Source: Opisthorchis felineus
Lineage: Eukaryota > Platyhelminthes > Trematoda > Opisthorchiida > Opisthorchiidae
NCBI GenBank assembly: GCA_004794785.1
Contig: SJOL01006476.1
Span: 737,434 to 801,433, forward strand
DNA: 64,000 nucleotides
Reading direction: 5' to 3'
Below, piece after piece: positions 25,738 through 38,447 of the stretch. The stretch's first letter is position 1; the number at the start of each line of letters is the position of its first letter. Made by a program: the position numbers and the translations under genes. The notes beneath the pieces were generated by a model that worked only from the letters and a program-made list of their open reading frames with translations, had not been told where the DNA came from and did not search any database.

Positions 25738-25895
25738 CTCAGTGCGAGTTGATCACACATCTGATCAGCGGCTCGTGGCTCAGCGATTAGGTGTTCAAAC
25801 TACTAACCGGAAGTTCGCGAGTTCGAATTACTCTGGAGAATCATGAGTTGTGCACTTTTGGTGATTCCGAATAAACATGAAGCAGCCCTTCAATT
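25738..25895 (+). mobile_element. Family B SINE copy B4
   Basis: Leader 'AGTGCGAGTTGATCACACATC', a good A box (GTGGCTCAGCGATTAGGTG) and B box (GCGAGTTCGAATTAC). The hammerhead (25850-25895) is ruined: the core reads TTGGTGA and the GAAA block reads GAAG. It is part of a head-to-head pair with the copy at 25580-25695. Confidence 0.8.
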
Positions 25896-26149
25896 TTCAC
25901 CAGTTTTTCGGAATAAGGGGCTTCAAATCTAAGGTGAAATCAAAACTGACTGCTGAATTAGGCATGCGCTGTAAAGCGGCGGGGATGTAGCGCAATCTAT
26001 GGAAAATATTCTACAACCAACCAGACCAAATTTAGCAGTTACACTCACAGCTGTGTCGACACGGTCAAAGTTTGAAGATACCTGTTGCTTAATGGCCTTC
26101 CAAATATATACTACACTGCTGCGTAAACTTCAGTTCTTGACAGTAACAC

Positions 26150-26250
26150 CAGTGCCGAAAAACCCAGAACCACTATACGGCTACTTCATCCTTGTTGGAA
26201 ATAATCATCAGTGGGCGGGTCATGAGGATTCAGTGAGATCCGAACTCACT
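26150..26250 (-). mobile_element. Family B SINE, 3' part, copy B11
   Basis: The hammerhead region (26168-26216) retains an intact core CTGATGA, the GGAT of stem II and an A at the cleavage position. A TTAT insertion precedes stem II, GAAA has become GAAG (allowing a G-U closing pair) and stem III has one mismatch. It is among the least damaged family B ribozymes and lies in the sense direction of the receptor pre-mRNA. Confidence 0.7.
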
Positions 26251-27599
26251 ATTGAGAGATAGCCCAGAGAGTGACGGTGTACTTCAGGTCCCTGGCAGAC
26301 TCCACTAAAAATATCAAAGTGGTTAGATCATGAAGGTTTCTTCTGATACGTTTTCGTATTTTTGGGCTTACCGCAGCATTGATCCACTTGGTTACCGAGG
26401 TGGATTATAATGACAGAGCGAGAGAGGCAAACGAGACATGCGGTCAAATAGGTAGATGCAAAAATTCAAATGAGCTAAAACTGAACTGTTTGTGATATGG
26501 TTAAACAGTTTCATGTCTTCTTGTTAAAACTAACGCATTTTCCATGGAGTGCCGTGAAGCTTGGATCGCTCATTTTACGTTAGTCGAATTTGAACGTTCA
26601 TCATCTGCTGATTCCGCTTAGCTTGAGAATCGATGTATGTGAATTTTGCTTCAATCAGAGCTCAACAAGAACTTTCCAAGATTTAATAGCTGAAGACTTG
26701 ACATGGGAGGAAAGTGTACTACAATCACTGACTCAGTAGACGAGGGCAATTCTAATGAGTGCGATACAAGTATAGATTTTTCAGCTCGTTGAAACCTCAC
26801 AACTACCTGCAAGTAATTTTGGTGTAAGTAAACCTAATCGGTTCATTCATCCACCCTCTTAACTTCACCATTTACCTGGTGCCTAGAAATCTAATGAGAA
26901 ATACGTTGTATTTGGCACGACAATGCAAAAAAGCGCTGGATTGAGGCTACTTCCTGAGAATAGAAAGACTAGTGCACGAACGTCTTTCATTTAGACTGTC
27001 ACTGCATACGTTACGCTGATTTCGAAGCAGCTTGTGATTCGTGTACAACCTTTGTCAATCCACTCTACTCATTTTTAACTGGGAGCTTCTAACCCCGTTA
27101 GTATCCGATTGTTCCCTGTGACGTCTTTCGGTACGGCAAGAATGTTTTCTTCCGTCTTCTGAGCGTGAAACTTCACTTATTCAACCCTCTTGAATGGAGT
27201 AAATGTCAAAGTCGCTAAAATTCAGTCCTTTTTGTCATGTCCACTTCTCGCAAAGCTTAATAAACCTAATCAGTGGAAAAAGCTCTCAACGATTCTTGGA
27301 ATAGTTCGTTTGATGAACACTCTAACTTTACTTAAGAGACCAAGTCAATACTTGTCCGGTAGACTCAATTGTTTTGAATCGCCTCGAGAAGAAAAATATT
27401 CATTAAGATGCTTATTTTTTCCTTCCCCTTCATTGATGAAACAAATGTGCCCTGCCTAAATTTAGCAAGCGGGTTTTTTAAATTACGGTGAGACATTTTT
27501 CCAGAAATAACAACAAAATTAGGGTGCAAAAGAAGAAGCCTGTCCACTGGCTGTGTAAATCCATCGTAGTTCCTGTAAAGGTTTCTGTAAAGGTTTTCC

Positions 27600-27715
27600 A
27601 AGGTGAATTCATTCTATTCTGGAAAGCCAAGTAGAACTGTACAGCAGCTTCACCCTTTTTGTGAATCATTGGCGACGAATGTCTCACGAAACTCGGGATT
27701 TTAGAATCAGCGATA
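27600..27715 (-). mobile_element. Family B SINE, decayed copy
   Basis: On the minus strand 'GAGTTTCGTGAGACA…AATGATTCACAAAAAGGGTGAAGCTGCTGTACAGTTCTACTTGGC' follows the family B order from B box to tail. The ribozyme core is lost (CCAATGA). A 93-codon plus-strand frame starting at 27661 is partly antisense to this SINE. Confidence 0.6.
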
Positions 27716-28664
27716 TCCTTTCTAGCAGCCCTATCATTAGGCCGTTTGCTTCTGCTTTGATGAGGGCGGCTAAATTAGATCGGAGCTGGAGGACCTATCC
27801 AGACGGAACTACTGGTAAAAGATGCATACAGCGTGCAAGTAAGCTGAAGCGAAAAGTTGTTAGCGCACAAGGAGTCTTGTGTATGATAAATGCTACTGAA
27901 CCTGTAATTTGGTTTGACGCAGTTTATTACAGCAACGTTTAGTACAACCTACGTGGGGTACATTTTAATAATTTGTACACATAGTATGTTATGGAGTTGA
28001 GTACTATAATGTCGGTATGCATGAGCTCCAAAATAGCAATTCTGTGTTACGTAGAGTTTTGGGTTTTGATGGTGACCGAAAAGTGGTTTCGTTGTAAGTG
28101 TCCAAACACTAATTGACCTACGAATGGTATCGCAAAGCGTCTTAGGTGATTCCAAGCTTCACGACAGGGGAAATTTCGCACCTAGAAAGCATTTGTGGAT
28201 GTGAAAAATTCAGCTTAACCCTCTCAACTGAAGATATAACGCTTTAAAAACGCGGCGCACTAAAAGTGGCCTCGAACCTCCTTCGCTGCCCCAGTTGGGA
28301 TGTTGACAGACAGGAGCATTTTAGAGAAGGAAGTCAACTGATTATCCAGAGCCCGAGGAGATTTCTCGGCTCTTGTATAGTCACAGTTGAAAGTTTGTGT
28401 GAACAGATCAGTTGGAAAAGAAGAAACTTGCTTTCTTGTTTTACCACACCCTTATCTTGAATGATCCTTTCACACGAATTTTCAGTGGCTATTCAATGTA
28501 GTACAACGAAATTCAAATGGCCAAAATCCATGTATTTTTGTTGTTGGTACTAAGAGTATTAGATACTTGCTGTAGGTTGTAATCCCGAATGGGGTATGGT
28601 CACCGACAGATCGGTTAACGTGCACTGTTTTATCGGTCACAGTTAATGCAGGTTAAACAAGGAG

Positions 28665-28722
28665 CGGTATGTTTTCATAAAGGAAACTACTCACAAGGTT
28701 GCTGAAAACTCCTCAGCATTGG
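28665..28722 (-). repeat. Family A repeat fragment
   Basis: About 55 bases matching 'TTTTC…AAAGGAAACTACTCACAAGG' and 'TTGCTGAAAACTCCTCAGC'; it breaks off just before the ribozyme part. Confidence 0.7.
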
Positions 28723-30934
28723 TAAGTGGGTCAGCTGTGCACACTCACACACATACGTACATGCTAATGTACCGGTGTCGGACAGGGCAGCCTTTGCGGC
28801 AGCTACGGATGAGCAAAACAAGTGGGGATCAAAAGTACATGGGTGAAGTAAGCAAATGAATGTGGGAATTATCATGACGTCAAGTCGGATTCGATACCTG
28901 TGAACAGTGCTATAAGCTGACCTCGAATATCTCATCACCTGGGTCAACCCCAATGTTTAATGAAGCTTGAGCGTCCACATATTGCTGTCGCAGGAATTTA
29001 TATCCAGGCGAACACCGGCTGATTTCAGCGACAAACCGGACACTTCTCGGAAAACTGACTAAAACGACTTTGACGGTTGATAATGCATATAACTGCACTG
29101 TGTAGTATGCCCTATCGGTTTCTTTTTTGATGAAGTTCGGTTACGGCGCTCATTAATCTGAATTGGAGATACTGGTTACAGTTTACGATAAGCAAACATC
29201 ATTTGCTTTACGTACGGTAAGTTGTGACTGAAAACTCGCGAAAGACCTTTAGTAGTCGAACGGATCAAACAACCAGGTATGAAAATGAAAGTCTGCTTCA
29301 CTTGTATTCCACTGGCTGATGCTTTTAGCGAACAACATAGTTCGCGTGCGGGAAAGTCTAGCAACAAAGGATTTGAATGCCTTTCAATATAGTCATCCAC
29401 ATTCCAAAAGTCTAGTCGTGCTCTTCAGTGAACTTTCAAAATTCACTTCACTCCTGTTTCATCATCAAGTTTTATGTTATAACGAGATAAAATTGAGGTA
29501 TCCGCTGTCCGTGGTCTTCGTACACATTTTTCTACTCCAAACAAAGTCCGCTTTCAGAAGGATCGGTATCGACAGTCAGTGGTCGGCATCGTTGTTAGTG
29601 ACAGCTGCTGTCATATTATGAATTTTTTAACGTGACATCAGGGAATGCGTGCAGAAGACTCTTTCCTAATAAGACTGCCGCCGCTGAAATATAAAAATGC
29701 GAATATCTTTTAAGATTGAACGACTTACCAAATAGGTTCGAAATGTTTGATCCTAGAAGAGCTGACAAGAGTACTACTTGGTGTCGTTCTTCACGTCACT
29801 GCGTTAAATGTAACTTCTGTGACTAGCATTGCTAAATCTTACGACTTGAAGTTAACTCTGGGCGGTAAAAATCACCGCTAAGCTCGGTACGGGCATTAGT
29901 GGGTTCAACTTGTTCTTCCTACAGGAGCCTGTGACAGACACGCAAAACACGTGTCTGTGCTGTGACTGAACTCCACTGACCATCACCGCACAGACCGAAG
30001 TGAAACGAGGCTTGGCTAAGTAGAAAACTCTACAGGAGTGTGATCTTGGTTTGAATGATGAATAGAACAGATTACTAACTTGCCTGAAGAGGAAACCGCT
30101 ACGTTCAGCTGTTAATTGGTGGGAAAACTCGGTCCAACACTCTGGACTTCTGCAGTGTTAAACCCACAAAGGTGCCGCGGGGTTTCTTGGGCGTGGTTCA
30201 GTGTGGCTGGTATATCTAGAAACTTTTGCTAGCCTACTGTATATGCTAATATTAAGTACTCATGTCCCCACTCAGGCGCAGAGACGAGTCTCTCCAACTC
30301 TGGTTTTACATAAAGAAATAAGGAGTTAACAGAATGGCTTGCGTTTACCACAACACAAATGTTGGAAGACGAGAGTCAGATAATTTGCTCAAGATTCAGG
30401 TCTCACACAACCAATGAGTTGGGAAAAGGCTACCTCAAGACCCGTCGAACGGAAGTTCGTTTTTTGCACGGAATTTGCAGCCAAATCACATAATGACCTT
30501 CTGGTACAGTTTTTCAACTACTGATAAATGGTCAGCTTATTCCATAGGCTAGAAGTGCAAAATCTGCGTAATGGTGAAATTCGGCCGAAACAATGACCGT
30601 TTTCTGAAAGTTCGCTGAAGCGGACGCATTAAGTGGCATGTTCTAGGTGAATTACTGGCCATCTCGGTTGAATTACTCTCAGACAGGGCTCTACTCTTCC
30701 TCAAGCATAACAAGATAAAGTCATTCTGTTGAATAAAAGTTTTTGAAACGGTAAGACATCAAGTAGTTCAACCATAATGTATTCTGTTTCCTGTGCCAGT
30801 TTTACAATTAAATACAAAAGCACAAACAACTAATGATTCACCTGCATTCTAATTACTCTTATTTGTTTTGGTCACAAAAGACAAAGTCTTTTAAAATCGT
30901 GTTGCAGGAGACCAGGTTATTCTTTGTATCGAGA

Positions 30935-31120
30935 TATGAGCTAGTCGCGCTGCTTAGCAGCCTCCTGTGCGAGGACGGTCATGTGTCCAAACCATTAGCA
31001 GGGAGGTCGCTGGTTCGAAACTTCCTAGATTGTTGTCAGATGCGCACTGCTGAAGGTTCCCAATAAGGACGGACAAACTGTGTATTGCTCCTAGGCTAAT
31101 TAGCATAGATTAGATTCAGT
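30935..31120 (+). mobile_element. Family B SINE copy B5
   Basis: tRNA-like head with B box (GCTGGTTCGAAAC), then GATGCGCACTG and the hammerhead region (31041-31090). Stem II (TTCC…GGA) and the 5' side of stem I are intact. The core reads CTGAAGG, the GAAA block is altered and the cleavage nucleotide is G, so it is predicted inactive. Confidence 0.8.
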
Positions 31121-32324
31121 TATAAGACGAAATCTCCAATAAACTTTTAAAATCCCCCCACACGACCGATAGATTGTTCTTAAGTGGCTATTGAATCAAA
31201 GTGAGTCTTACAGATATGCAAATTAATCATTTTTCTATTTATTTTAGTTCGGCGGGTTGTTATAAAAGAGCCAAATTCAGGATATGAGAAATATTGCGCA
31301 GCCCAGCTGTTACTCCTGCGGCGTTACATCTAACGGTTAAATGACAGGGGGACTAGCAAACTTTCTAGAGGTCGTGTAAAGTGAAAAAGTTAGCCTTGCG
31401 CAGTAGACCAATAGATGACTGAACATGTGATAATTGCGATCAAAGATACATGAGTAAAAATCGGCCAGACCTGGAATTAAAATGATCTTTAGGTAGCGGA
31501 ACGCAACGGTATACGTCCAAGGAACATTAAAATAACATAGTTGTAGTGTGACGTGACTAGATAAATTGCCCTACTTTGCCAAGCTAGTTCAAAGTTGGCC
31601 ATTTCGTGCACGTGTATTAGTATCCATAACATTTCACGTCCGCCATCACAGTTAACATTTACGAATCAGGATGACGGTCAGAAGGAAATATTGACCATCA
31701 ACCACCGAGCAAATCTTCTAAACACATCATGACGTCTAACCTACATTTCACGGCCTGCTAGAACATGGGTTGATAGGGAGTTTCATAATTTTTATTAGCG
31801 TAAAGCAACTGACTTTAAAGTAGTCATGGGTTAGATTCTCCAGTCTTTCGTATTTTTTATTTTTTACAGAGCTGAATTGCTCTGGCACATCCCAAACTGC
31901 AGAAGAATGGGCCACGTGGAAAAATGCTAATCATATGAATTACCCAATTCGTACATTACCTCGTTGGAATGATTCTGAACTAAAACCATTGCAAAAGGAT
32001 CACGAAAGATTCAGCTTGGACTTTTCACCTATATTCAGGCAATATCGTCATTTCAGAACACCATTGCGGGCGTCCAACGAGGGACTGCCTTCAAACCTTG
32101 TTTTCTTACATTCCGGTGCCTGAATATCTGCTTAATTGGTGGGATCGATGAAGCCTTATTTCCTCAGTGTATTCCTATGGTGGAGAAAATCCAATGACTG
32201 TACTCTGAAAAGCATTGGGTGTTAAGTTTCCAACTGTAGGTCCTCAGTCCCTAGAGTCCTGGCCATATGTTGGGGCTTTCTTAAGATGGCGCAGTTATCA
32301 TTCGCCAAAGAACACTTTTGGAAA

Positions 32325-32535
32325 CAACATTTTGGTAGTGTATTTCGTGAAGGCAACTATTCATCAGGTTGTTGAAAACTTGCGGGTAGTTTCATTCAAG
32401 AAAATGCACTTCATTATCTTGAACGTCGTATCAACTGAAACACGAGGTAGCCTTTATACAGCGCATTCACTTGAAGGATAAAATAAACGAAGGACTCAGC
32501 TGGGATTCAGGCGAGTCTCCCGCAAAGACCAAACA
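32325..32535. repeat. Family A repeat, rearranged inverted fragment
   Basis: The first ~60 bases (GGCAACTATTCATCAGG…TTGAAAAC) read in the minus orientation. From about 32400 the sequence 'CAACTGAAACACGAGG', 'GCGCATTCACTTGAAGG' and 'CAGCTGGGATTCAGGCGAGTC' reads in the plus orientation. The ribozyme part is absent. Confidence 0.65.
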
Positions 32536-33389
32536 TTTTGGTGGATTCTGTTTAGGACAGACATCGATGCACGGAACCAACTGAGGTATTGTTTGATCAG
32601 GCCCCTCTGTGGAGTGGGGAATACTGAGTAACCTAATAATGATTGTGCGACTAAGGGCGATCAGCACAGCGTTCACTGCTTATGGGAATTCACGTGCTTC
32701 TATTGTACTTGGTGGGGACGTGGTAAGGAATCAGTGTACGTTTGGACACGAACAAAGCATGTTATCAGTTGCGCTTCCGCCGAATAAGTAAGTTTTTGCA
32801 TGCGCGGCTTAACACTCTTGAAATGGGAGAATTTACAGTATCCACCAGTCGTATATTTAAAGGACATATGTTCTGTTTACAGGACGCAGGCAGTCATGGC
32901 GACAAACTGAAAAGGCCTAGACTCCAATAACTTACTGATTTTAAGATAAAATAGAAAAGAAACCCCTGGTGCCACAAACCACTTAAAGAAACAACTGGCG
33001 TTGCAAACAGCTGTTTCCGACGAAACCCGGAGTGTGAAAGACAATTATGAATGCAGTACACGGCTGAAGTATTTGCTTAAAAGCAGATTACGTGAACAAA
33101 GGTAAAGGTAAAATGGGGAATTTAAGTCACGCAACCGGGGTCAATTAAGAGTCGCACTTGGTCGACCAAGATAGGGTAACAAAACCTTTTCGATGGGAAT
33201 AGGTTGGTTGGTGTAGTCGAATGACGGCTACCTGTGTCATTGCAAGTGCGTTTTGTCTGACGACCTTCGAACGATTTGGTAGTACTCGGTAAACCTGGCT
33301 GGTTGATTCAGACTTTTCTTTTGGTCTCCACATTTCATTTTGTGGAGGCAACTGTGGAAAAAATGTTACCATGGATACATTTTATAGAC

Positions 33390-33725
33390 ATAACACTAAT
33401 CGAAAGGTTGCTGAATATTCTTCGGCAGCCCACGACCAGTTTCACCTTTCGTCGGGCTTATCAGGTAGGAGCAGTCCCCGAGTTTCCGTCAACCTTATGT
33501 TCTGCATGAAACCAAATTTCACGAAATTCGACAAATATACTCATTTGCGAACCAATTTGTTTTCCGAGGAAGACCCACTTGAATCCCAACTGAAGTCCTG
33601 GTTTATGATGTTCTTCAACTGAATGTGCTGCACCAGGCCGTCCCAGAGTAACAACGTAAACTGGATATTTAGCTGGGATTCAGGCGAGTCTGTCGTGAAA
33701 ACCAAACTGGTATGCAAATGAGTGT
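33390..33725. repeat. Family A repeat, palindromic copy
   Basis: A minus-oriented module (33390-33630) contains a nearly complete hammerhead, listed separately. It passes into a plus-oriented arm (33655-33725; 'ATTTAGCTGGGATTCAGGCG', then 'GTGAAAACCAAACTGG') that is the inverse of the segment at about 33550-33610. The two arms could fold back on each other. Confidence 0.8.
33428..33471 (-). ncRNA. Type I hammerhead ribozyme, one core mutation
   Basis: Minus strand. Stem I (GTGGGC with TCCTAC) forms five pairs, one of them G-U. Stem II is closed by GCC with GGT. GAAA is intact, stem III ACT pairs with GGT, and the cleavage nucleotide is C (position 33434). The core reads CTGATAA, a change of the invariant G8, which should abolish or cripple cleavage. 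It lies in the sense direction inside the receptor intron. Confidence 0.75.
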
Positions 33726-35099
33726 ACCTATGTTATTTTCACGAGAGTCTTCTTTACAGCGGGCTTGAAGGCTATGAACGGATGAACGCGGGCGTACAGA
33801 CAACACAAAACAACTCGAAGATATACAACGGAATGTTCTGCCGAACACAAATAAGTAGGTTTATGGGGTTTTGCGTCGTAGAACCCACCCACTAAGAAGT
33901 GTCTTCATCACTGACAAATGTGGCAACCCAAAATCTGTCTTGTCAATGTGATACGAATGACGCTCTGTTCTTCTAAACCACACCCATGAGCCATTTTGTC
34001 AGTCGAAAATCGCCAATATTAAGCTGGAAATGACAATTATATTTGCTCAATATTTTCTGAAATATAGGGTAGTCCAAGTATCACCTGAGAGGATGCACGG
34101 TTTGCTTCAGTTGACCAAATTTAAGCACTCTTTCATTACATTTTGTTGATGATGAGGGTTTTGGAGAGTTTCTGCAAAAAATTCTATCCGGCCATTCTGT
34201 AACAATTCTCGAAACCTTTATGAACCACTTCTTCAGTCATGGAAAACACCTTCTGATGCTACACTATCACTTATCACATAGTTTGTTTAATTCCTATCCC
34301 CGCATCTTGCTGATATTAAATGATTAAGCTCAAATTCATTGCTCCTATCTCAAACACTCCTTCGTTGAGTCAGGGGTGGGAACTTTCTGCAAGCTGCCTC
34401 TCTTGTTCTGTCATTCGACTAGAAGGTCCACTTGTTTGTATACTCTACAGTGTTTAGCTGGACAAAGTAGTATTTCAGTTTAACCCGATGAAGACGGAAT
34501 GCTGTGTTTATACCAACAACGTGCGCACCGGACTCAACGTAACGAAATGTGGCTTTGAAATTTCCGAGGTTCCAAGGACGTGGTTATTGCAGTCGTCTTT
34601 TGGATACTGTATCAGTCAGTCGTTCATACCTCAACTTGTGGACACCTCTTCAGCCGGTCTATATAGGAATCAAAGACAGCAAATAAACCTACAAGAGGCT
34701 AACGGCAACGGTGTACCAAGTTGGCTCTTGAATATCCGGTACTCTGACTTTCTATCGCATATTCAAATGCATACTGCCAATCAAACAAAAATAACTACTC
34801 GGAAGCTTTGTAGCGTAAAAGCCGTTCCAGAGAAGTTGATAAAATTCCTGGGCGTTTTCAGAAAAATTAAGACCATTTCCAAATCTTGCAAGCAGAACTG
34901 AGTGATAACTTCAAAATCCCATGCAGTATATCACGGTTCTAGGTCGGAGGAAGAGTCACCACGGTTCTAACATTCAAGGAATGCCTCATTTGGCAACAAG
35001 AGAAACATTACTAAAAGACATTAGCATAATATAAATACCTTTGGACAACAGCATCCACAGACTCCCACGTTCGCGAATTGCTATTATCAAGAAGACAAG

Positions 35100-35420
35100 A
35101 AAAAATGTGATAGAAAACTCGTCGACTTCACGAGAACGCAGACCACTACTAGTCAACTCGTCATAGGAGGATGACGCCGTTCCGTCCACATTAGAGCAAC
35201 CGTTACTCTCACTGATCATCAGTTTCCCCGCCTGAGTCAGTGTAGCCCGAAGTTATAGACAAACTATTCCTGCTTGCGCACAATCGGATCTTGTGAACGA
35301 CCTGTGGTGGCCTCGACTGTTGTTAAGAGTAACAATTTGGTTGCTAATGAACCAGAGGTCTAACTTTCAGTCCAAAATAGTCAGCTGCTCAACTACTGCG
35401 CTTCTTATAACATTTTTCTC
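35100..35420 (-). mobile_element. Family C SINE-like repeat copy 1
   Basis: On the minus strand a tRNA A-box-like start (GCAGTAGTTGAGCAGCTGAC) is followed by 'GTGCGCAAGCAGGAATAG', 'GACTCAGGCGGGGAAACTGA' and 'GGACGGAACGGCGTCATCC'. The same string of blocks occurs on the plus strand at 36655-36985. No ribozyme is visible. Confidence 0.75.
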
Positions 35421-36654
35421 CTCTTCATTTGCCAAGGCGCGATGCTGTTCATAGGATTTCACACAAATTTCTCGAGAGTTGACCAGTTTATCTGTATTAA
35501 ACGAAAACTGGAATGATGGTAAACATCCGTATAGCTGGCTGAATCGCACTTCTTCATACGACATTAAACAGTCGTGGACATACTGGCCAGGTGACGCCAT
35601 AAATATCTGACTAGGTTTCACTAAAAGTCGAGTAGTTGTGGGTTCATCGAATTAATTACATTTAGTAGGTGGTCAACTAAGTAACTCTCTTCTTACCAGT
35701 AATCATCAGCAGTCTTCATTGTCAACAAACCTGTCAGTACAACATTTCCGTTCGGAATTTTTTTCCATAAGTCCCAGCTCGATTACAGAGTTACCTGACG
35801 AGTATATCCCATAAACTTTGTACGAGCTTGTTTTAAAAGAACGACTTTAAACGGACCGATGACGTACTCCGTCTACGTAGCGAAAGGCATCCGTCGGTTT
35901 GGCGAGCTACAATGACGTCAAGAAACGGTATACCGTTACTGTTTAGTAAAGTTTATTTCACAGGTCACTCGTTCCAGTGGGTCCACTACATATCAGCCAT
36001 TTATTCAGGCTGGCTCTACAACAAGGAATCTTGCACTCACAGTTAGATTGATCAGTGACTTTTGCTGTTCTGCGCTCTCTATTTTAGTCATAGATACCGG
36101 CCATAGATACTGTCACATTTATCAGCATCTTTTACCAACTCAGACTCCGATTTCTGACACAAATACTCCTGAAGATAACTCACTTGTTCTACCATCAGGA
36201 ATTTTGTAAGCAAGGATGAAATACAAAAAAAAACAAAGAAGATTTTTTAGTTGACTGGACTGGTTTGATTGCATTGATGTGATTCAAAGACTCGGAGGAG
36301 TCACGTAAGCAGCTGACCTACTCAAACGAAGGTGTAATCCTGGCAGGTTTGTCAATAGGATCACACATAAGACAGAGGAAATTCCAATGAGGACTGACGG
36401 CAAAGGAAGTATGAGCTACTTAGCTGACTACCCATTAAATGTTGTGAACCCACAAATAATCGAATCTGAATTGGACCTAGTCAAAATTTCATCCCGTTAC
36501 CTGGTCAGCCAGTCCATAATTGTTCAGTGTCGCAGAAAAAATACGCTTCGAACAGCCACACGGATGTGTGTATTCTCATTTCATTTCACTTCGGTTAGCG
36601 CTAGATACATTGTGTGACGTCCTATTAAAAACAATTCGCTTGTGCAAATACATG

Positions 36655-36985
36655 GCAGGAAAGTTTATGAGAGGAGCAGTAGTAGAGCAACTGACCAAGG
36701 GAAACCATATTGTGGACCAAAATTCAGCCTTTTGGCTCATCAACTAGAGAAGGGCCTCCGAGTATTTCTCTTACCAGCAGTCGATCCACCACAAGTCGAC
36801 CTCACGATCCGAGTCTGCGCAAGCAGGAATAATTTGTCTATAACTTTGGGTTACACTGACTCAGGCGAGGAAACTGATGATCAGCGAGAGTAACGATTGC
36901 TTCGATATGGACGGAATGGCGTCATCCCCCTATAACAGGTTGACTACTGGCGGACTACAATATCGCGAATTTGTTTGACTCACTA
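36655..36985 (+). mobile_element. Family C SINE-like repeat copy 2
   Basis: Inverse copy of 35100-35420: GCAGTAGTAGAGCAACTGAC, 'TGCGCAAGCAGGAATAATTT', 'GACTCAGGCGAGGAAACTGA' and 'GGACGGAATGGCGTCATCC' in the same order. It forms an inverted pair about 1.2 kb apart inside the receptor intron. The 83-codon frame at 36642-36893 is repeat-derived. Confidence 0.75.
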
Positions 36986-37032
36986 ACCCGGGTTGTGACT
37001 TTGTAAATATAAGTCTGTGAGTAATCTGCATC

Positions 37033-37035
<3 letters not shown>

Positions 37036-37074
<39 letters not shown>
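37036..37074. repeat. (AT)n microsatellite
   Basis: About 19 uninterrupted AT units. Confidence 0.95.
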
Positions 37075-37077
<3 letters not shown>

Positions 37078-37265
37078 AAGTTGGTATTTTTGTCTGGGGT
37101 AGTGCGTGATGCGCATAGTTTCATTTCGGGATGCAGCCTTATTTATGTTAGTTAGATACTTTATTTACTTTGCAGTGAATGGGCGAGATAGGCCTAAATA
37201 ACTTCATTCTGCCTCAACATTATTATGAAATTGGCGTTAGCTGACCTCCTTGTATGAACAAACTA

Positions 37266-38447
37266 GAAGAAGAGGTTTAAACTAAGGCTGACCACGGATG
37301 CCCACTCTCTCCATTCCTATTTAACTTCGTGATCAATGAAATCTTGAGACGAACGCTGGAAGGTCTCCAAAATCCTGGTGTTCAAATAGCCTGTGACGAA
37401 AAACTTGTCGATCTGGAATATGCAGACGACATGCTTCTCATCTTCGAAGAGGAGTAGAAGGCTCAGGTGTTTTTGGATGAACTGACCAAAGTCACCTCGT
37501 CCTTTGGTATGCACTTTGCACCCACAAAGTGTAAGGTCATGCTCCTGGACATGCAGTCAATGAACACGCCACTTACAATCCAGGGAAAGGCACTGGAAGT
37601 TGTGGAGCGTTTTATGTATCTTGGAAGTTGTGTAAGTTCTGATTGTAGTGTGACGGATGAGGACAATACACGAATCTGCAAGGCTTGGGTCGCGTTTGCT
37701 AATTTGAGACACCTATGGCGTCAAAGTAGCGTATTTCGGAATCTCAAGGGACGTATGTATCAAGCTACAGTGTGGGCTGTCTTGTTGTAAGGCTGTGAGA
37801 CTTGGTCCGTTCGAGCAGCGGAACTAAGATGTTTTCAGGTGTTCGAAAATCATTGTCTCAGAACCATGGCTCGTGTGGGTTGGTGTCAGCAAACCCGTAA
37901 CGAGGCAATTAGAAAGCGAGTTTTTGGTTGTGCAACGGGTACTCCCATTGAAGAGTGTGTCCAGCACCAGAAGCTGCGTTGGTTGGGACATGTGTCGCGT
38001 ATGCCAACCCATCGTTTACCAAAGAGAGTGCTGTTTTCCATGCCCAACTCAGATTGACGGAAGCAGAAATGTGGCCAACCCTTGACCTGGCGGAGGGGTA
38101 TGAAGGAGATTACGAAACATTTGGGTGCTGTCGGTGCTACTCGCCTTCCAAGATGGGGACCGCGTGATCCCCACTGCGCCTGGTTGGAGACGCTGCAAGA
38201 TATGGCTGCCAACCGATGTCAGTGGCGCTCTTGTTGTAAGTTTCTATCCAGATTGCCTGAATGAGTGTCTGGAGGTGTAGACACCGCGGAATGATTGTAT
38301 TTAGCTAGCACTAAATCCCTTCCCCGTCCACCTTTATTCTTTTCTTAACAATAAGGTTTTCAACTAAATCATGGTTGTAAGGCAGTGAACCCTCGGTGTT
38401 GAACACTGATGTCATGCTATCAATGATGACGATGATGATGTTGATTA
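37266..38447 (+). mobile_element. RTE-type non-LTR retrotransposon, 3' half (reverse transcriptase)
   Basis: A 5'-truncated LINE. One frame (codons starting at 37266) runs to the natural end …FLSRLPE at 38264, with the domain order of an RTE-like reverse transcriptase: the GCPLSPFLFN block (37296), the catalytic YADD (about 37422-37433), the palm/thumb region with GMHFAPTKCKVM (about 37506) and the conserved C-terminal GCETW and RWLGH blocks. It is broken by stops at 37278, 37455, 37788 and 38055, but I see no frameshift, suggesting a fairly young relic. Past the stop, a non-coding stretch ends in a GATGATGATGTTGAT-type tail near 38447, as expected for RTE 3' ends. It is inserted in the receptor intron, antisense to the gene. 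The clade assignment (RTE versus a related group) is inference. Confidence 0.88.

Noticed and set aside
27661..27942. A 93-codon plus-strand frame with FRISDIL, resembling an eh1 motif of homeodomain proteins
   Set aside because: That part is antisense to a decayed family B SINE (27600-27715), and no homeobox follows.
34488..34901. 137-codon plus-strand frame in the intron
   Set aside because: No motif, signal peptide or splice support; kept only as a note in the intron entry.
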